DNA of 64,000 nt from positions 1 through 64,000 of the forward strand of contig JARLJA010000149.1 in assembly GCA_031291445.1 (NCBI GenBank). The letters are read 5' to 3'. Both the position numbers and the translations under genes were made by a program. Below the pieces are notes generated by a model. That model was not told where the DNA came from and searched no databases. It saw only the letters and a list, made by a program, of their open reading frames with translations. Position 1 is the stretch's first letter; every line of letters begins with the position of its first letter. Source of the stretch: Xanthobacteraceae bacterium. Lineage in GTDB: Bacteria > Pseudomonadota > Alphaproteobacteria > Rhizobiales > Xanthobacteraceae. Positions 1-10,717 of the stretch are shown one piece after another.

Positions 1-120
1 CGCAGCGTCAATGTGACACGAGGCGTGGCCGTCGCGGAGCCCATCACGACCACCGGGGGTATGGTTTCCGGGCTCGCGCGCGGCTTGCGCCGCGCACGCC
101 CCGGAATGACGCTGACGACG
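1..120. repeat. Intergenic direct repeat, copy 1
   Basis: cgcagcgtcaat..acgaggcgtggccgtcgcggagcccatcacgaccaccgggggtatggtttccgggctcg..ccccggaatgacgctga recurs at 218-332; central ~59 bp is identical. Confidence 0.85.
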
Positions 121-217
121 GCGGCGGCGCCCGCCCGCTCTCTCACTGGCGCCCGATCATCGCTGGCGTCATCCCGGGGCGCCGCCCGACAGGGCGGCGA
201 GCCCGGGATCCATACGC

Positions 218-332
218 CGCAGCGTCAATTCGATACGAGGCGTGGCCGTCGCGGAGCCCATCACGACCACCGGGGGTATGGTTTCCGGGCTCGGCGCTGC
301 GCGCCGCCCCGGAATGACGCTGACCACGACGC
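218..332. repeat. Intergenic direct repeat, copy 2
   Basis: Near-identical to 1-120. Confidence 0.85.
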
Positions 333-406
333 CCCCCAACAAAAAAGCGCCGCGGGCGCGGCGCTTTTCCGAAAATCACGTCAGGCGAATGCCCGAGACG
401 GTGCCC

Positions 407-1093
407 TTAGTTCGCGGCGCCGCCAATGACGGTCTGGGCCACCTTGGGGCTGAAATCGCTCTTGCGGGTCGGCGGCAGCACCACCACCATGGTCCCGACC
501 TTGACCCGGTTGTAGAGGTCGATGGCATCCTCGTTGGTGAGCCGGATGCAGCCCGAGGAGATCGAGGCGCCGATGTATTCCGGCTGGTTGGTGCCGTGGA
601 TCCGGAACAGGGTGTCCTTGTTGCCCGAATAGAGGTACATCGCCCGCGAGCCCATCGGATTGTCCGGGCCGGGCGCGACGAAGGTCGGCACGCCGAGGCG
701 CTGGATTTCACTCTGGGTCGGATGCCACGCCGGCCACTCGGCCATGTTGCCGATCTTGGCGACGCCGGACCACGCCATGGCCTCTTCGCCGACCGTGATG
801 CCGTAGCGGAGCGCCTTGCCGCCGTCCTGGACCAGGTAGAGATAGTGGTTGTCGGAATCGACCAGGATGGTGCCCGGCGCTTCCTTGCGGTGGTAATCGA
901 CGATCGAGCGCCGATAGTTGTCCGGCACCTGGACCTTCTCGTAGCTGACCTTGGACAGCAGCTCCTTGTCGCGCGGCTTGAACGCGGACTCGTTGGTCGG
1001 CGCCATGGTGGCGCCCGTTTCCATGCAGCCCGCGAGCATCAAGCCGGCGGCGAGCAGTCCCAGTTTCGACCAGAGCGACGACATCAACACCAT
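407..1093 (-). CDS. L,D-transpeptidase (YkuD family), predicted lipoprotein
   Basis: Lipobox LMLAGC; catalytic-type motif HGTNQPEYIGASISSGCIRL. Confidence 0.9.
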   Translation of the reverse strand: MVLMSSLWSKLGLLAAGLMLAGCMETGATMAPTNESAFKPRDKELLSKVSYEKVQVPDNYRRSIVDYHRKEAPGTILVDSDNHYLYLVQDGGKALRYGITVGEEAMAWSGVAKIGNMAEWPAWHPTQSEIQRLGVPTFVAPGPDNPMGSRAMYLYSGNKDTLFRIHGTNQPEYIGASISSGCIRLTNEDAIDLYNRVKVGTMVVVLPPTRKSDFSPKVAQTVIGGAAN

Positions 1094-1393
1094 CCCGGCA
1101 AGTTCGGTTCAAAGCACGATTTGAATTCAAGGGCGATTTGAAGCAGGACGGAGCGGGCTTTTCCAGCCGACTCCGTTGGATCCGCATTATTGCAAATATC
1201 CGTCAAAATGCCAGCGTTTTGAGTGTCTTTTGCTTTGCAGCGAAGGACCTGTGGCATTTCTGCCGCGCTGTTTTGGCAGTTTCATGTCGGATGGCTAGGG
1301 TTCCATCGGGCCGGCCGCGGGGAAAGCGGCCATGCTTGCCAGAATCGCGGCGATTCGTGCACTGAGGTGCCGTCGAGTGGGGGGCGTGCAAGG

Positions 1394-2368
1394 ATGTTGA
1401 CGGCGTTCGTTCCGGAAGCCGGGGCGCTGCGGCGGCTCGAAGAGGTGCCGCTCGAGGCCCTGCCGGCGGAGGCGGTGTGGATCGACCTCAAGTCGCCCAC
1501 CGCGCACGAGGACAAGGCGGTCGAACAGCTGGTCGGGATCCAGATCCCGACCCGCGAGGACATGCAGGAGATCGAGATCTCCAGCCGGCTCTACACCGAG
1601 AGCGCGGCGCGCTACATGACCGCGACGCTGATGTGCGCGGCGGATTCCGAGACCCCGCGCACCACGCCGGTGTCCTTCATCCTCACCGACCACCGCCTGG
1701 TGACGGTGCGCTACGACGAGCCCAAGCCGCTGTCGCTGGTCGCCGGCAAGCTGGCGCGCAGCTGCGCCGCCCATATCACCGGCGAACAAATCCTGTTCGA
1801 GCTGCTCGACGCGGTGATCGACCGCAACGCCGACATCCTCGAGCGGGCCGGCGCCGACGTCGACGCGGTGTCGAGCCAGATCTTCGAGCCGTCGGCCGAG
1901 CGCGGCCACGCCCGCAGCTATTCCCAGATCCTGCTGATCATCGGCCGCAAGGGCGACCTGGTGTCCAAGGTGCGCGAGAGCCTGGTGTCGATCGGGCGGC
2001 TGATCTCGTTCGTCGCGGTGGAGACCGACACCGGCCGCTGGAGCAAGGACCAGAAGGCGGTGTTCAAGACCCTGCAGCGCGACGTGCAGTCGCTCACCGA
2101 TCACGCTTCCTACCTGTCGAACAAGATCCAGTTCGTGCTCGACGCCATGCTCGGCGTCGTCAACCTCGAGCAGAACAACATCATCAAGCTGTTCTCGGTG
2201 ATGGCGGTGGTGCTGATGCCGCCGACCCTGATCGCCTCGATCTACGGCATGAATTTCAAGGTGATGCCCGAGCTCGAATGGCAGCACGGCTATCCCGTCG
2301 CGCTGGTGGCGATGGCGCTGGCGGCGGTGCTGCCTTACGTGTTCTTCAAGTGGAAGAAGTGGCTGTAG
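1394..2368 (+). CDS. corA: CorA-family magnesium transporter
   Basis: C-terminal ..MPPTLIASIYGMNFKVMPELEW.. with the GMN motif and two TM segments; start set at MLTAFVPEAG. Confidence 0.9.
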   Translation: MLTAFVPEAGALRRLEEVPLEALPAEAVWIDLKSPTAHEDKAVEQLVGIQIPTREDMQEIEISSRLYTESAARYMTATLMCAADSETPRTTPVSFILTDHRLVTVRYDEPKPLSLVAGKLARSCAAHITGEQILFELLDAVIDRNADILERAGADVDAVSSQIFEPSAERGHARSYSQILLIIGRKGDLVSKVRESLVSIGRLISFVAVETDTGRWSKDQKAVFKTLQRDVQSLTDHASYLSNKIQFVLDAMLGVVNLEQNNIIKLFSVMAVVLMPPTLIASIYGMNFKVMPELEWQHGYPVALVAMALAAVLPYVFFKWKKWL

Positions 2369-2380
2369 GGGCGGCGTCGT

Positions 2381-3136
2381 TCAGACGTGCTGGCCGCCAT
2401 TGATGTGGATCTCGGCGCCGTTGACGTAGGACGAGGTCTCGGTGCACAGCACGTAGATGATCTTGGCGACCTCGTCGGGGGTGCCGAGCCGGCGCATCGG
2501 GATCTGGCTCTCGACGATCTTGTCGGTTCCCGGCGACAGGATCGAGGTGTCGATCTCGCCCGGCGCGATGGCGTTCACCCGCACCCCGAGCCGGCCGAAG
2601 TCCGAGGCCATCTCCCGCGTCAGCGACGCCAGCGCGGCCTTCGAGGTCGCGTAAGCCGCGCCGGCAAACGGATGGACGCGGGACCCGGCGATCGAGGTGA
2701 CGTTGACCACCGAGCCCTTGGCGGCCTTGAGCTCGTCGATCAGGCCGCGGGCCAGCATGATCGGCGCCATGAAGTTGACGCGAAACACCTTCTCCCAGGT
2801 CTCGGTGTCGGTATCGAGGGTGCCGAGCCGGCCGCCGCCCTCGGCCTTTGGCGAGATGGCGGCGTTGTTGACCAGGGCGTGCAGTTCGCCGGTGTCGAGC
2901 CGGGAGCGGATTTCCCGGATCGCCCCCAGCGTGCTGTCGTGGTCCGAGAGGTCGACCTGGATGTGGTCCTCCGGCCCGGCGTCCCACGGACACTGTTCGG
3001 GGAAGGGGTGCCGCGAGCAGGTGATGACGCGCCAGCCGGCGCTGGAAAAGCGGATCACCGTGGCGTGGCCGATGCCACGGCTGGCGCCGGTCAGGAGCAG
3101 CGTGCGGCGGGGCACGTTCGAGGATGAGTTGGACAT
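2381..3136 (-). CDS. SDR family oxidoreductase
   Basis: TGASRGIGHAT, NNAA, YATSKAAL motifs. Confidence 0.9.
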   Translation of the reverse strand: MSNSSSNVPRRTLLLTGASRGIGHATVIRFSSAGWRVITCSRHPFPEQCPWDAGPEDHIQVDLSDHDSTLGAIREIRSRLDTGELHALVNNAAISPKAEGGGRLGTLDTDTETWEKVFRVNFMAPIMLARGLIDELKAAKGSVVNVTSIAGSRVHPFAGAAYATSKAALASLTREMASDFGRLGVRVNAIAPGEIDTSILSPGTDKIVESQIPMRRLGTPDEVAKIIYVLCTETSSYVNGAEIHINGGQHV

Positions 3137-3193
3137 GGGTCGAAGATACTCGCTGGTCGAAGCGCTGAGGCTGTGGCCGGACGTCGCCCGCCG

Positions 3194-3832
3194 TTACGGA
3201 TAGAGCCGGGTCTTGGTCCAGGCGGCGTCGGGGGTGTCGCGGTGGAACTGGATGCGGTCGTGCAGCCGGAACGGGCGATCATGCCAGAATTCCATGGCCA
3301 GCGGCGCGATGCGATAGCCGCTCCAGCCCGGCGGCCGCGGCACGGCGCCGATCAGGTGCCTGGCGGTCTCCGTGGCGATGGCCTGCTCGAACGCGAAGCG
3401 GCTTTCCAGCGGCTGGGACTGCTTGCTGGCCCAGGCGCCGATCTGCGCCGGTCGCGGCCGCGTCGCGAAATATTCGTCCGCCTCGCGCGCCGTCACCGGG
3501 GCGACGGCGCCGCGGACGCGGACCTGCCGGCGCAGCGATTTCCAGTGGAACACGAGGGCGGCCTTGGCGCAGCCGGCCAGTTGCTGGCCCTTCTGGCTCG
3601 CAACATGGGTGTAAAACACGAAGCCCGCCGGATCGAAGCCCTTCAGCAGCACCATCCGGACGTCGGGCAGGCCGTCCTGGTCGACGGTGGCCAGCGCCAT
3701 GGCGTTGGGGTCGTTGGGCTCGGACGTCGTGGCTTCCTTGAGCCACGCGTCGAACAGCGCGAACGGCTCGTCGGCCGCAGTGAAATCCGACGTTAACCAG
3801 GTATGGTGTTCCATGGTTGGCGTATCTGTCAT
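3194..3832 (-). CDS. pdxH: Pyridoxamine 5'-phosphate oxidase
   Basis: PdxH motifs ([58 protein letters not shown]); start at [10 protein letters not shown]. Confidence 0.92.
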   Translation of the reverse strand: MTDTPTMEHHTWLTSDFTAADEPFALFDAWLKEATTSEPNDPNAMALATVDQDGLPDVRMVLLKGFDPAGFVFYTHVASQKGQQLAGCAKAALVFHWKSLRRQVRVRGAVAPVTAREADEYFATRPRPAQIGAWASKQSQPLESRFAFEQAIATETARHLIGAVPRPPGWSGYRIAPLAMEFWHDRPFRLHDRIQFHRDTPDAAWTKTRLYP

Positions 3833-4350
3833 TCTCGGGAGCACCTGTTTTGCGTCGACCCGGATCTCGCACCACGTCGCCATCCCTATATAGGGGATGG
3901 CAGGGCGCCAGCCTATCCGGTATCGGGCAGGCATTCCTGGTGGCAGGCGCGCTGACGCTCGCGGGTTATAGCGGCGGTTGCTCCTATCGCATGGGCGGCG
4001 CGGTCACCACGGCCTCCCTCGACGACGACGTCACCGGCTCGATCATCCCCGTGGTGAAGACCGACGACGGCCCGAGCGACAGCGATCTGGCCTTCACCCG
4101 CAACGCGGCTTCCGACGTCCTGACCCGGGGGGATCGCAATGCCAGCCAGCCCTGGGAAAACCCGCAGACCGGGGCCCGCGGCTCGGTGACCCCGCTCGCC
4201 ACCGCCTATGCGTCCGAGGGCCAGATGTGCCGGGATTTCCTCGCCAGCTTCGTCAAGGGCGAAACCGAATCCTGGATGGAGGGCGAGGCCTGCAAGGCGT
4301 CCCACGGGCGCTGGGAGATCCGCTCGTTGCGGCCGTGGCGGCGGAGCTGA
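3817..4350 (+). CDS. RT0821/Lpp0805-like surface protein (17-kDa antigen-like), start uncertain
   Basis: Hydrophobic N-terminal segment with Cys; C-terminal [32 protein letters not shown] is typical of the family. Confidence 0.7.
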   Translation: MAYLSFSGAPVLRRPGSRTTSPSLYRGWQGASLSGIGQAFLVAGALTLAGYSGGCSYRMGGAVTTASLDDDVTGSIIPVVKTDDGPSDSDLAFTRNAASDVLTRGDRNASQPWENPQTGARGSVTPLATAYASEGQMCRDFLASFVKGETESWMEGEACKASHGRWEIRSLRPWRRS

Positions 4351-4467
4351 GCGGCTCAGATCAGTCAATCCCGTTCGGATCCCTAGTTGCAAAAATGCCA
4401 CGGTGTCCCCAGATAGCTTGGGGCTAGGCACTTCCGCCCGATTCTGGGCTATGACAACACATCCCTG

Positions 4468-5427
4468 ATGGAGACGAGTCGAATGCGCGACCCCTATGAG
4501 GTCTTGGGGGTGCAGCGGACCGCGAGCGCTGCCGAGATCAAGAGCGCCTTTCGCAAGCTCGCGAAAAAGCACCACCCCGACGCCAACAAGAACGATCCCA
4601 AGGCCGCTGCGCGGTTCGCGGAGCTAAATACCGCCAACGAGATCCTCGGCGACGAGGACAAGCGCAAGCAGTTCGACAGCGGCGAAATCGACGCCGAGGG
4701 CAAGCCGCGCTTCCAGGGCTTTCCCGGCGGCGGGCGCGCCGGCGCTGCGCCGGGCGGCGGCTTCGAATACAGCTTCCGGACCGGCGGCGGTCCGGGCGGC
4801 GCCGGCGGCGGTGCGGCTTTCGAGGATATCCTCAACAGCATGTTCGGCGGCGCCGGGCCGCGCGGCCGGGCCGGCGCGCGCACGTTCGAATACGAGGCCG
4901 CCCCCGACCTCGACCTCAACGTCACCATGACGATCTCGCTCGAGGAGAGCGTCCATGGCGGCGGCAAGCGGGTCCGGCTGCCGACCGGAAAGGAACTCGA
5001 TGTCCGCATCCCGAAGGGCGTCACCAGCGGCCAGCAGATCCGGCTGAAGGGGCAGGGCGAATCCGTACCCGGCCACCCGCCCGGCGACGTGCTGATCACG
5101 CTGACGGTGGCGCCGCATCACCTGTTCAAGGTCGACGGCAGCGATCTGCGGGTCGACTTGCCGATCACGCTCTACGAGGCCGTGCTCGGCGCCAAGGTTC
5201 GCGTCCCGACGCTGGACGGTGCCGTCGAGCTGTCGATTCCGAAGAACACCACCAGCGGCCGCTCGTTCCGGCTGAAGGGCAAGGGCATGCCCAAGGGCAA
5301 AGCCGCCGGCGACCTGTTCGTGACGGTCCGGATCGCGCTGCCCGACGGCGCCGACGCCGATCTCGAGGCCCTGATGGAGAAGTGGCGCAGCCACCATCCC
5401 TACAATCCGCGCAGCGGCGTCGATTGA
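4468..5427 (+). CDS. DnaJ C-terminal-domain chaperone (CbpA-like); start may be 4483
   Basis: J domain with HPD motif, Gly/Phe-rich linker, two C-terminal domain repeats, no zinc finger. Confidence 0.9.
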   Translation: METSRMRDPYEVLGVQRTASAAEIKSAFRKLAKKHHPDANKNDPKAAARFAELNTANEILGDEDKRKQFDSGEIDAEGKPRFQGFPGGGRAGAAPGGGFEYSFRTGGGPGGAGGGAAFEDILNSMFGGAGPRGRAGARTFEYEAAPDLDLNVTMTISLEESVHGGGKRVRLPTGKELDVRIPKGVTSGQQIRLKGQGESVPGHPPGDVLITLTVAPHHLFKVDGSDLRVDLPITLYEAVLGAKVRVPTLDGAVELSIPKNTTSGRSFRLKGKGMPKGKAAGDLFVTVRIALPDGADADLEALMEKWRSHHPYNPRSGVD

Positions 5428-5461
5428 CGCCCGGCGCCGGGCCGCGGCCCACGCGCCGCGG

Positions 5462-6229
5462 CTACCACGTCTCCAACTGGGCATAGGCCGCGGCCGCGAC
5501 CTGTTTCAGCATGTCAGCGTTGGCGGGGCCGCTGACGACCCAGCCGAAATCGTCATGGGCCCACACCACCGACGCGGTGCCTTCGTCGTCGCGGTAGACC
5601 ATGTCGGTGGCCGCCACCTTGAGCGGCGTGCAGTACAGGGTCACGCGTTCGCCGGCGCCGTTCTCGTACATGAACAGCGCCGCCGGCGCGGTGGGGCCCG
5701 GCAGCAGCCGGCCGCCGAGCAGCCGGAAATCGAATTGGGTGAGGTCGGGCGCGCGCAGCGTGGTGCCGACGCGGCGCGACAGCCACGGCAGCAGATGGTC
5801 CTCGTTGCCCGCGACTTCGATCGGGTGCCGCCGCTCCTTGGTGTAGAGCCTGTGGGCGATCACGGCGTCGTCGCGCAGTGCCTCGCTCGCGCCCATCTCG
5901 GTCGCGACCGCGGTATGCGCCATCCAGCCGGCGCCGCCGCCCATCACGAAGGCCAGCAGCACGGCGGCGACGGCTCCGAACACCATGAAGCGCGGGCGGC
6001 GGGCCATCAGCCGATCGAGATCGAGCCGGCGCGGGACCGGTTCGTCGACCACGCGGCCGTAACGCTCGCGGACCTGTTCGCCGAACGTCCGCCAGGTGCG
6101 TACCCGTTCGGCATCGTCGGGATGCGCGGCGAGCCAGGCCTCGACCGCGGCGCGGCGCTCGGCCGGCAACTGGTCGTCGACATAGGCGTGCAGCTCGTCT
6201 TCAGTGACAGGGATGTCGCGCTCGCTCAT
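5462..6229 (-). CDS. Anti-sigma factor (membrane-anchored)
   Basis: N-terminal DELHAYVDDQLPAERRAAVEAWLAAHPDD motif, one TM segment, directly downstream of ECF sigma gene. Confidence 0.85.
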   Translation of the reverse strand: MSERDIPVTEDELHAYVDDQLPAERRAAVEAWLAAHPDDAERVRTWRTFGEQVRERYGRVVDEPVPRRLDLDRLMARRPRFMVFGAVAAVLLAFVMGGGAGWMAHTAVATEMGASEALRDDAVIAHRLYTKERRHPIEVAGNEDHLLPWLSRRVGTTLRAPDLTQFDFRLLGGRLLPGPTAPAALFMYENGAGERVTLYCTPLKVAATDMVYRDDEGTASVVWAHDDFGWVVSGPANADMLKQVAAAAYAQLETW

Positions 6230-6267
6230 GGCCGTCCTCCCGGTCGTATGCCTTCCAACGTCATCGG

Positions 6268-6756
6268 CTATTTCACCCGGCGCAGCGCCGGGCGTCCTTC
6301 CTCGAGATAGGCTTTGACATGGGCGCGCGCCCGCGCCAGCCGGGACATCACGGTGCCGATCGGAACGCCCTGGACGTCGGCGACCTCGCGATAGCTCAGA
6401 CCCTCCAGCACCACCAGCAGCAGGGCCGAGCGCTGGTCCTCGACCAGCGCGGCGAGCGCGTGGGCAATGTCGCGCCCCTCCGCCTCGGTGCCGCTGGCGT
6501 CGGTAGGGCTGTCGACCAGGGCGACGATGGTCGGCTTGCGGGCCAGCGCGCGGCGCCGGTTGCGATTGAGGTTGGTGAGAATGGTGTAGAGCCAGCTCCG
6601 CAGGTCGCCGCCGATGAACAGGCGTTCGGCGCGCAGCGCCCGCACCAGCGTGTCCTGCACGAGGTCGTCGGCGATGTCCGCGTCCCGGGTCAGCGCGCGG
6701 GCGTAACGCCGCAGCGCCGGAATCAGGGCCTCGATGCTCTGGCGGAAGGCGTTCAT
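6268..6756 (-). CDS. ECF RNA polymerase sigma factor
   Basis: Sigma-70 region 2 (ADDLVQDTLVRAL) and region 4 (LVVLEGLSYREVADVQGVPIGTVMSRLARAR). Confidence 0.92.
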   Translation of the reverse strand: MNAFRQSIEALIPALRRYARALTRDADIADDLVQDTLVRALRAERLFIGGDLRSWLYTILTNLNRNRRRALARKPTIVALVDSPTDASGTEAEGRDIAHALAALVEDQRSALLLVVLEGLSYREVADVQGVPIGTVMSRLARARAHVKAYLEEGRPALRRVK

Positions 6757-6900
6757 GGCGATCCTGCGGAGGAGAATATACCATCTGAACACCCGGGATC
6801 ATCGTCTATTCCGCCCGGCGGACCTCGCGCCGGAGCGCTTGAAGGGGCGGGGGCGCTGTGCCATGGAGGGCCCTCGCGAACAGACAGGGATCGGTGTGAC

Positions 6901-7722
6901 ATGGTGGGCAGTGCGGGTTTGATGCAGGGCAAGCGGGGCCTGATCCTGGGCGTGGCCAACAATCGCTCGATCGCCTTCGGCATCGCCAAGGCGTGCCGCG
7001 CCGCCGGCGCCGAAGTGGCGCTGACGTGGCAGGGCGACGCGCTGAGGAAGCGCGTGGAACCGCTCGCCGCGGAACTCGGCGCCATTGCGCTCGGCCACTG
7101 CGACGTCACCGACCTCGCAACCGTCGACGCGGTCTTCGATGCGCTGCGCCAGCAGTGGGGCAAGATCGATTTCGTCGTCCACGCCATCGCGTTCTCCGAC
7201 AAGAACGAACTCGAGGGCCGCTACGTCGATACCACGCCGGACAACTTCTCGAAGACGATGCTGATCAGCTGCTACTCGCTCACGGCGATCGCGCAGCGGG
7301 CCGAGAAGCTGATGACGGACGGCGGCTCGATCATTACGCTGACCTACTACGGCGCCGAGAAATGGATGCCGAACTACAATGTCATGGGGGTGGCGAAGGC
7401 CGCGCTGGAAGCGTCGGTGCGCTATCTCGCGGCCGACCTCGGCAAGAACGACATTCGCGTCAACGCGATCTCGGCCGGCCCGATCAAGACGCTGGCATTC
7501 GCCGGCATCGCCGATTCCCGTCTGCTGCTGAAGTGGACCGAGCACAACGCGCCGATGCGCCGCAACGTCACCATCGAGGACGTCGGCGGCAGCGCCCTCT
7601 ATTTCCTGTCGGATCTGTCGCGCGGCGTGACCGGCGAGGTGCACCACGTCGATTCCGGCTACCACGTCGTCGGCATGAAGCGTCCCGATGCGCCGGACAT
7701 CAGCTTCGGCGCGACTGAATGA
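6901..7722 (+). CDS. fabI: Enoyl-[acyl-carrier-protein] reductase FabI
   Basis: GVANNRSIAFGIAK, YYGAEKWMPNYNVMGVAKAALEASVRYLA. Confidence 0.93.
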   Translation: MVGSAGLMQGKRGLILGVANNRSIAFGIAKACRAAGAEVALTWQGDALRKRVEPLAAELGAIALGHCDVTDLATVDAVFDALRQQWGKIDFVVHAIAFSDKNELEGRYVDTTPDNFSKTMLISCYSLTAIAQRAEKLMTDGGSIITLTYYGAEKWMPNYNVMGVAKAALEASVRYLAADLGKNDIRVNAISAGPIKTLAFAGIADSRLLLKWTEHNAPMRRNVTIEDVGGSALYFLSDLSRGVTGEVHHVDSGYHVVGMKRPDAPDISFGATE

Positions 7723-7728
7723 GCCGCG

Positions 7729-8325
7729 ATGCCGCAGCCGGTGATCTACTACATTCGCCACGGCGAGACCGAATGGAACGCGCTTGGGCGCTTCCAGGGC
7801 AGCCAGGACATTCCGCTCAATGACCTCGGACGCCGGCAGGCGGTCGCCGTCGGCGCCATTCTGCGGGACCTGCTGAACCGCGACGCTCCCGACGGCGCGC
7901 TGCCCTTCGTCGCGAGCCCGCTCGGCCGCGCGCGGCAGACCATGGAATTGCTGCGGGGCGCGCTCGAGCTGCCGCCGCACGGCTACGCCGTCGACCACCG
8001 ACTTCGCGAGATCGGCTATGGACGGTGGGAGGGCTCGACCCTGTCCGAGATGCAGGCCGCGGACCCGGAGCTGTTCAGCGCGCGCCTGATCGACAAATGG
8101 GGGCTGCCGGCTCCCGGCGGCGAGAGCTACGCTACGGTCACCGCGCGGATGCGGGACTGGTACCGGTCGCTGACCGGCGACACGGTGGCGGTGGCCCATG
8201 GCGGCACGCTGCGGGCCCTGCTGGTCGCGCTCGGCCTCAAGACGCCGGACGACGCCGCCGACCTGTTCATCGAGCAGGGCGTGGTCTACGTCTTGTCCGA
8301 AGGGACGTGGTTGAAGCACGGGTAG
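7729..8325 (+). CDS. Histidine phosphatase (phosphoglycerate mutase-like) family protein
   Basis: [10 protein letters not shown] motif. Confidence 0.9.
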   Translation: MPQPVIYYIRHGETEWNALGRFQGSQDIPLNDLGRRQAVAVGAILRDLLNRDAPDGALPFVASPLGRARQTMELLRGALELPPHGYAVDHRLREIGYGRWEGSTLSEMQAADPELFSARLIDKWGLPAPGGESYATVTARMRDWYRSLTGDTVAVAHGGTLRALLVALGLKTPDDAADLFIEQGVVYVLSEGTWLKHG

Positions 8326-8441
8326 ACTGGTCGGATCCGGCAGCGGGCGGGGGGGCGGCTCGGGCGCCTGGGGCCGATTTGACCCCCGCCGGCGCGCGCG
8401 TTACCAAATGGCATACCCCTCCCGCGAGGCGCGGCTTTTCG

Positions 8442-9530
8442 ATGTCCTTCAACACGTTCGGCCACATGTTCCGGGTCACGACCTTCGGCGAAAGCCATGG
8501 GCCGGCGATCGGATGCGTGGTCGACGGTTGTCCGCCGCGCCTTGCGCTCACCGCCGAGGATATTCAGCGCGATCTCGACCGCCGCCGTCCCGGGCAGTCG
8601 CGCTTCACCACGCAGCGCCAGGAGCCGGATCAGGTCAGGATCATTTCCGGGGTGATGGCGAGTGAGGACGCCGGCGTCCAGGTGACGACCGGGACCCCGA
8701 TCACGCTTTTGATCGAGAACACCGACCAGCGCTCCAAAGATTACTCCGACATCAAGGACAAATTCCGGCCGGGACACGCCGACTTCACCTACGAGGCGAA
8801 ATACGGCCTGCGCGACTATCGCGGCGGCGGCCGCTCGTCGGCGCGCGAGACCGCCAGCCGCGTTGCCGCCGGCGCGGTCGCCCGCAAGGTTCTCGCCGGC
8901 GTCACCGTGCGCGGCGCGCTGGTGCAGATGGGGCCGCACAAGATCGATCGGGACAGCTGGGACTGGAGCGAGGTCGACCACAATCCGTTCTTCTGCCCGG
9001 ACCGCGCCAAGGTGGCGTTCTACGCCGACTACCTCGACGGCATCCGCAAGGCCGGCTCATCGATCGGCGCGGTGATCGAGATCGTGGCCGAGGGGGTTCC
9101 CGCCGGACTCGGTGCGCCGATCTACGGCAAACTGGACAGCGACCTTGCCGCCGCGCTGATGAGCATCAACGCGGTGAAGGGCGTCGAGATCGGCGCCGGA
9201 TTCGGCGCCGCCGAACTGTCGGGCGAGGACAACGCCGACGAGATTCGGATGAGCAATCACGGGCCGGTCTTCCAGTCCAACCATGCCGGCGGCATTCTCG
9301 GCGGAATTTCCACCGGGCAGGCGGTGGTGGCGCGCTTTGCCGTCAAGCCGACGTCGTCGATCCTGACGTCGCGGCGCACCATCGACCGCCACGGCGCCGA
9401 GACCGAGATCCTGACCAAGGGGCGCCACGACCCGTGCGTGGGAATCCGCGCCGTGCCCGTCGGCGAAGCCATGGTGGCCTGTGTGCTCGCCGATCACCTG
9501 CTCAGGCACCGCGGCCAGGTCGGCGGCTGA
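8442..9530 (+). CDS. aroC: Chorismate synthase
   Basis: [52 protein letters not shown]. Confidence 0.96.
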   Translation: MSFNTFGHMFRVTTFGESHGPAIGCVVDGCPPRLALTAEDIQRDLDRRRPGQSRFTTQRQEPDQVRIISGVMASEDAGVQVTTGTPITLLIENTDQRSKDYSDIKDKFRPGHADFTYEAKYGLRDYRGGGRSSARETASRVAAGAVARKVLAGVTVRGALVQMGPHKIDRDSWDWSEVDHNPFFCPDRAKVAFYADYLDGIRKAGSSIGAVIEIVAEGVPAGLGAPIYGKLDSDLAAALMSINAVKGVEIGAGFGAAELSGEDNADEIRMSNHGPVFQSNHAGGILGGISTGQAVVARFAVKPTSSILTSRRTIDRHGAETEILTKGRHDPCVGIRAVPVGEAMVACVLADHLLRHRGQVGG

Positions 9531-9696
9531 TCGCCGCCCCGTACGCGCAATGTGGTGATTGCGCGTTCTGGTTGTGCGCCCCCGTTCGGCCTGCGCCGAT
9601 CTGAGGCTCGCAGGCGCAACGTGCCCCACACGATGATGTGGTTACCGGAACTCGCCGTGATGTGGGATATTACTTGCGGACGCGAGGACAGGTTCA

Positions 9697-10539
9697 GTGC
9701 GTGGTTCCAGTTGGCTGGCCATCGGCGCTGTGGTTGGCGCAATGGCCGTCGTTTCGGGCGACACCCTGCGGGCGGCCGCGCCGGCGGCGCCTGCTGCTGC
9801 GGCACAAGATGATCCGCTTGCGGTCGATGTCGAACTGATCCTGGCGGTCGACGTGTCGTACTCCATGGACATGGATGAGCTCGCGCTGCAGCGCGAGGGC
9901 TATGCCGGCGCCATCACCTCGCCGGACTTCCTGAAGGCGCTAAAGGGGGGCCCCAACGGCCGGATCGCGGTGACCTATTTCGAGTGGGCGTCGGTGACCG
10001 ACCAGAAGGTCGTGGTGCCGTGGCGCCTGATCGATGGTCCCGAGGCGGCCGACGCCGTCGCCGCCGAGATCCTGCGGACACCGATCCGGCGCGCCTCGCG
10101 GACGTCGATTTCCGGGGCGATCGATTTCGCCGTGCCGCTGTTCGACAGCAGCGGCTATCACGGATTGCGCAGGGTGATCGATATTTCCGGCGATGGCCCC
10201 AACAACAACGGCGGTCCTGTCGCGCCTGCGCGCGATGCGGCGATCGCGAAGGGGATCACCATCAACGGCCTCCCGATCATGCTGAAGGCTCCGACGCCGG
10301 CGACGATGGATATCGAGGATCTCGACTTCTATTACGAGGACTGCGTGATCGGCGGCAACGGCGCGTTCGTGGTCTCGATCAAGACCCGCGAGAAATTCAA
10401 GGAAGCGATCCGCACCAAGCTCATCCTCGAAGTGGCAGGCAGGGACCACCACGTCGCGGTGGTGCCGGCGGCGGCGCAAGCGCCGCGGGTGCCTTGCACC
10501 ATCGGCGAGCAGCTCTGGCAGGACCGCTGGGGACGCTAA
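9697..10539 (+). CDS. DUF1194 family secreted protein (vWA-like)
   Basis: VDVELILAVDVSYSMDMDELALQREGYAGAI (MIDAS-like DxSxS) after N-terminal hydrophobic segment. Confidence 0.8.
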   Translation: MRGSSWLAIGAVVGAMAVVSGDTLRAAAPAAPAAAAQDDPLAVDVELILAVDVSYSMDMDELALQREGYAGAITSPDFLKALKGGPNGRIAVTYFEWASVTDQKVVVPWRLIDGPEAADAVAAEILRTPIRRASRTSISGAIDFAVPLFDSSGYHGLRRVIDISGDGPNNNGGPVAPARDAAIAKGITINGLPIMLKAPTPATMDIEDLDFYYEDCVIGGNGAFVVSIKTREKFKEAIRTKLILEVAGRDHHVAVVPAAAQAPRVPCTIGEQLWQDRWGR

Positions 10540-10562
10540 AGCATTTTCCGCTTGAATTGACT

Positions 10563-10688
10563 CGTCATGCCCGGCCAGCGCGATCCGTCTTCGACGGATC
10601 GCTAGGACTAAGGTCTGCCGGGCATCCACGACTTCACAAAGCTTCAATTAGGAAGACGTGGATGGCCGGGACAAGCCCGGCCATGACG
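10563..10688. repeat. Long imperfect inverted repeat (intergenic dispersed-repeat type)
   Basis: cgtcatgcccggcca..tgccgggcatccacgactt .. ggaagacgtggatggccgggacaagcccggccatgacg. Confidence 0.75.
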
Positions 10689-10717
10689 AAGGATGGGTCA
10701 GCTGACCTGGAAAACGC

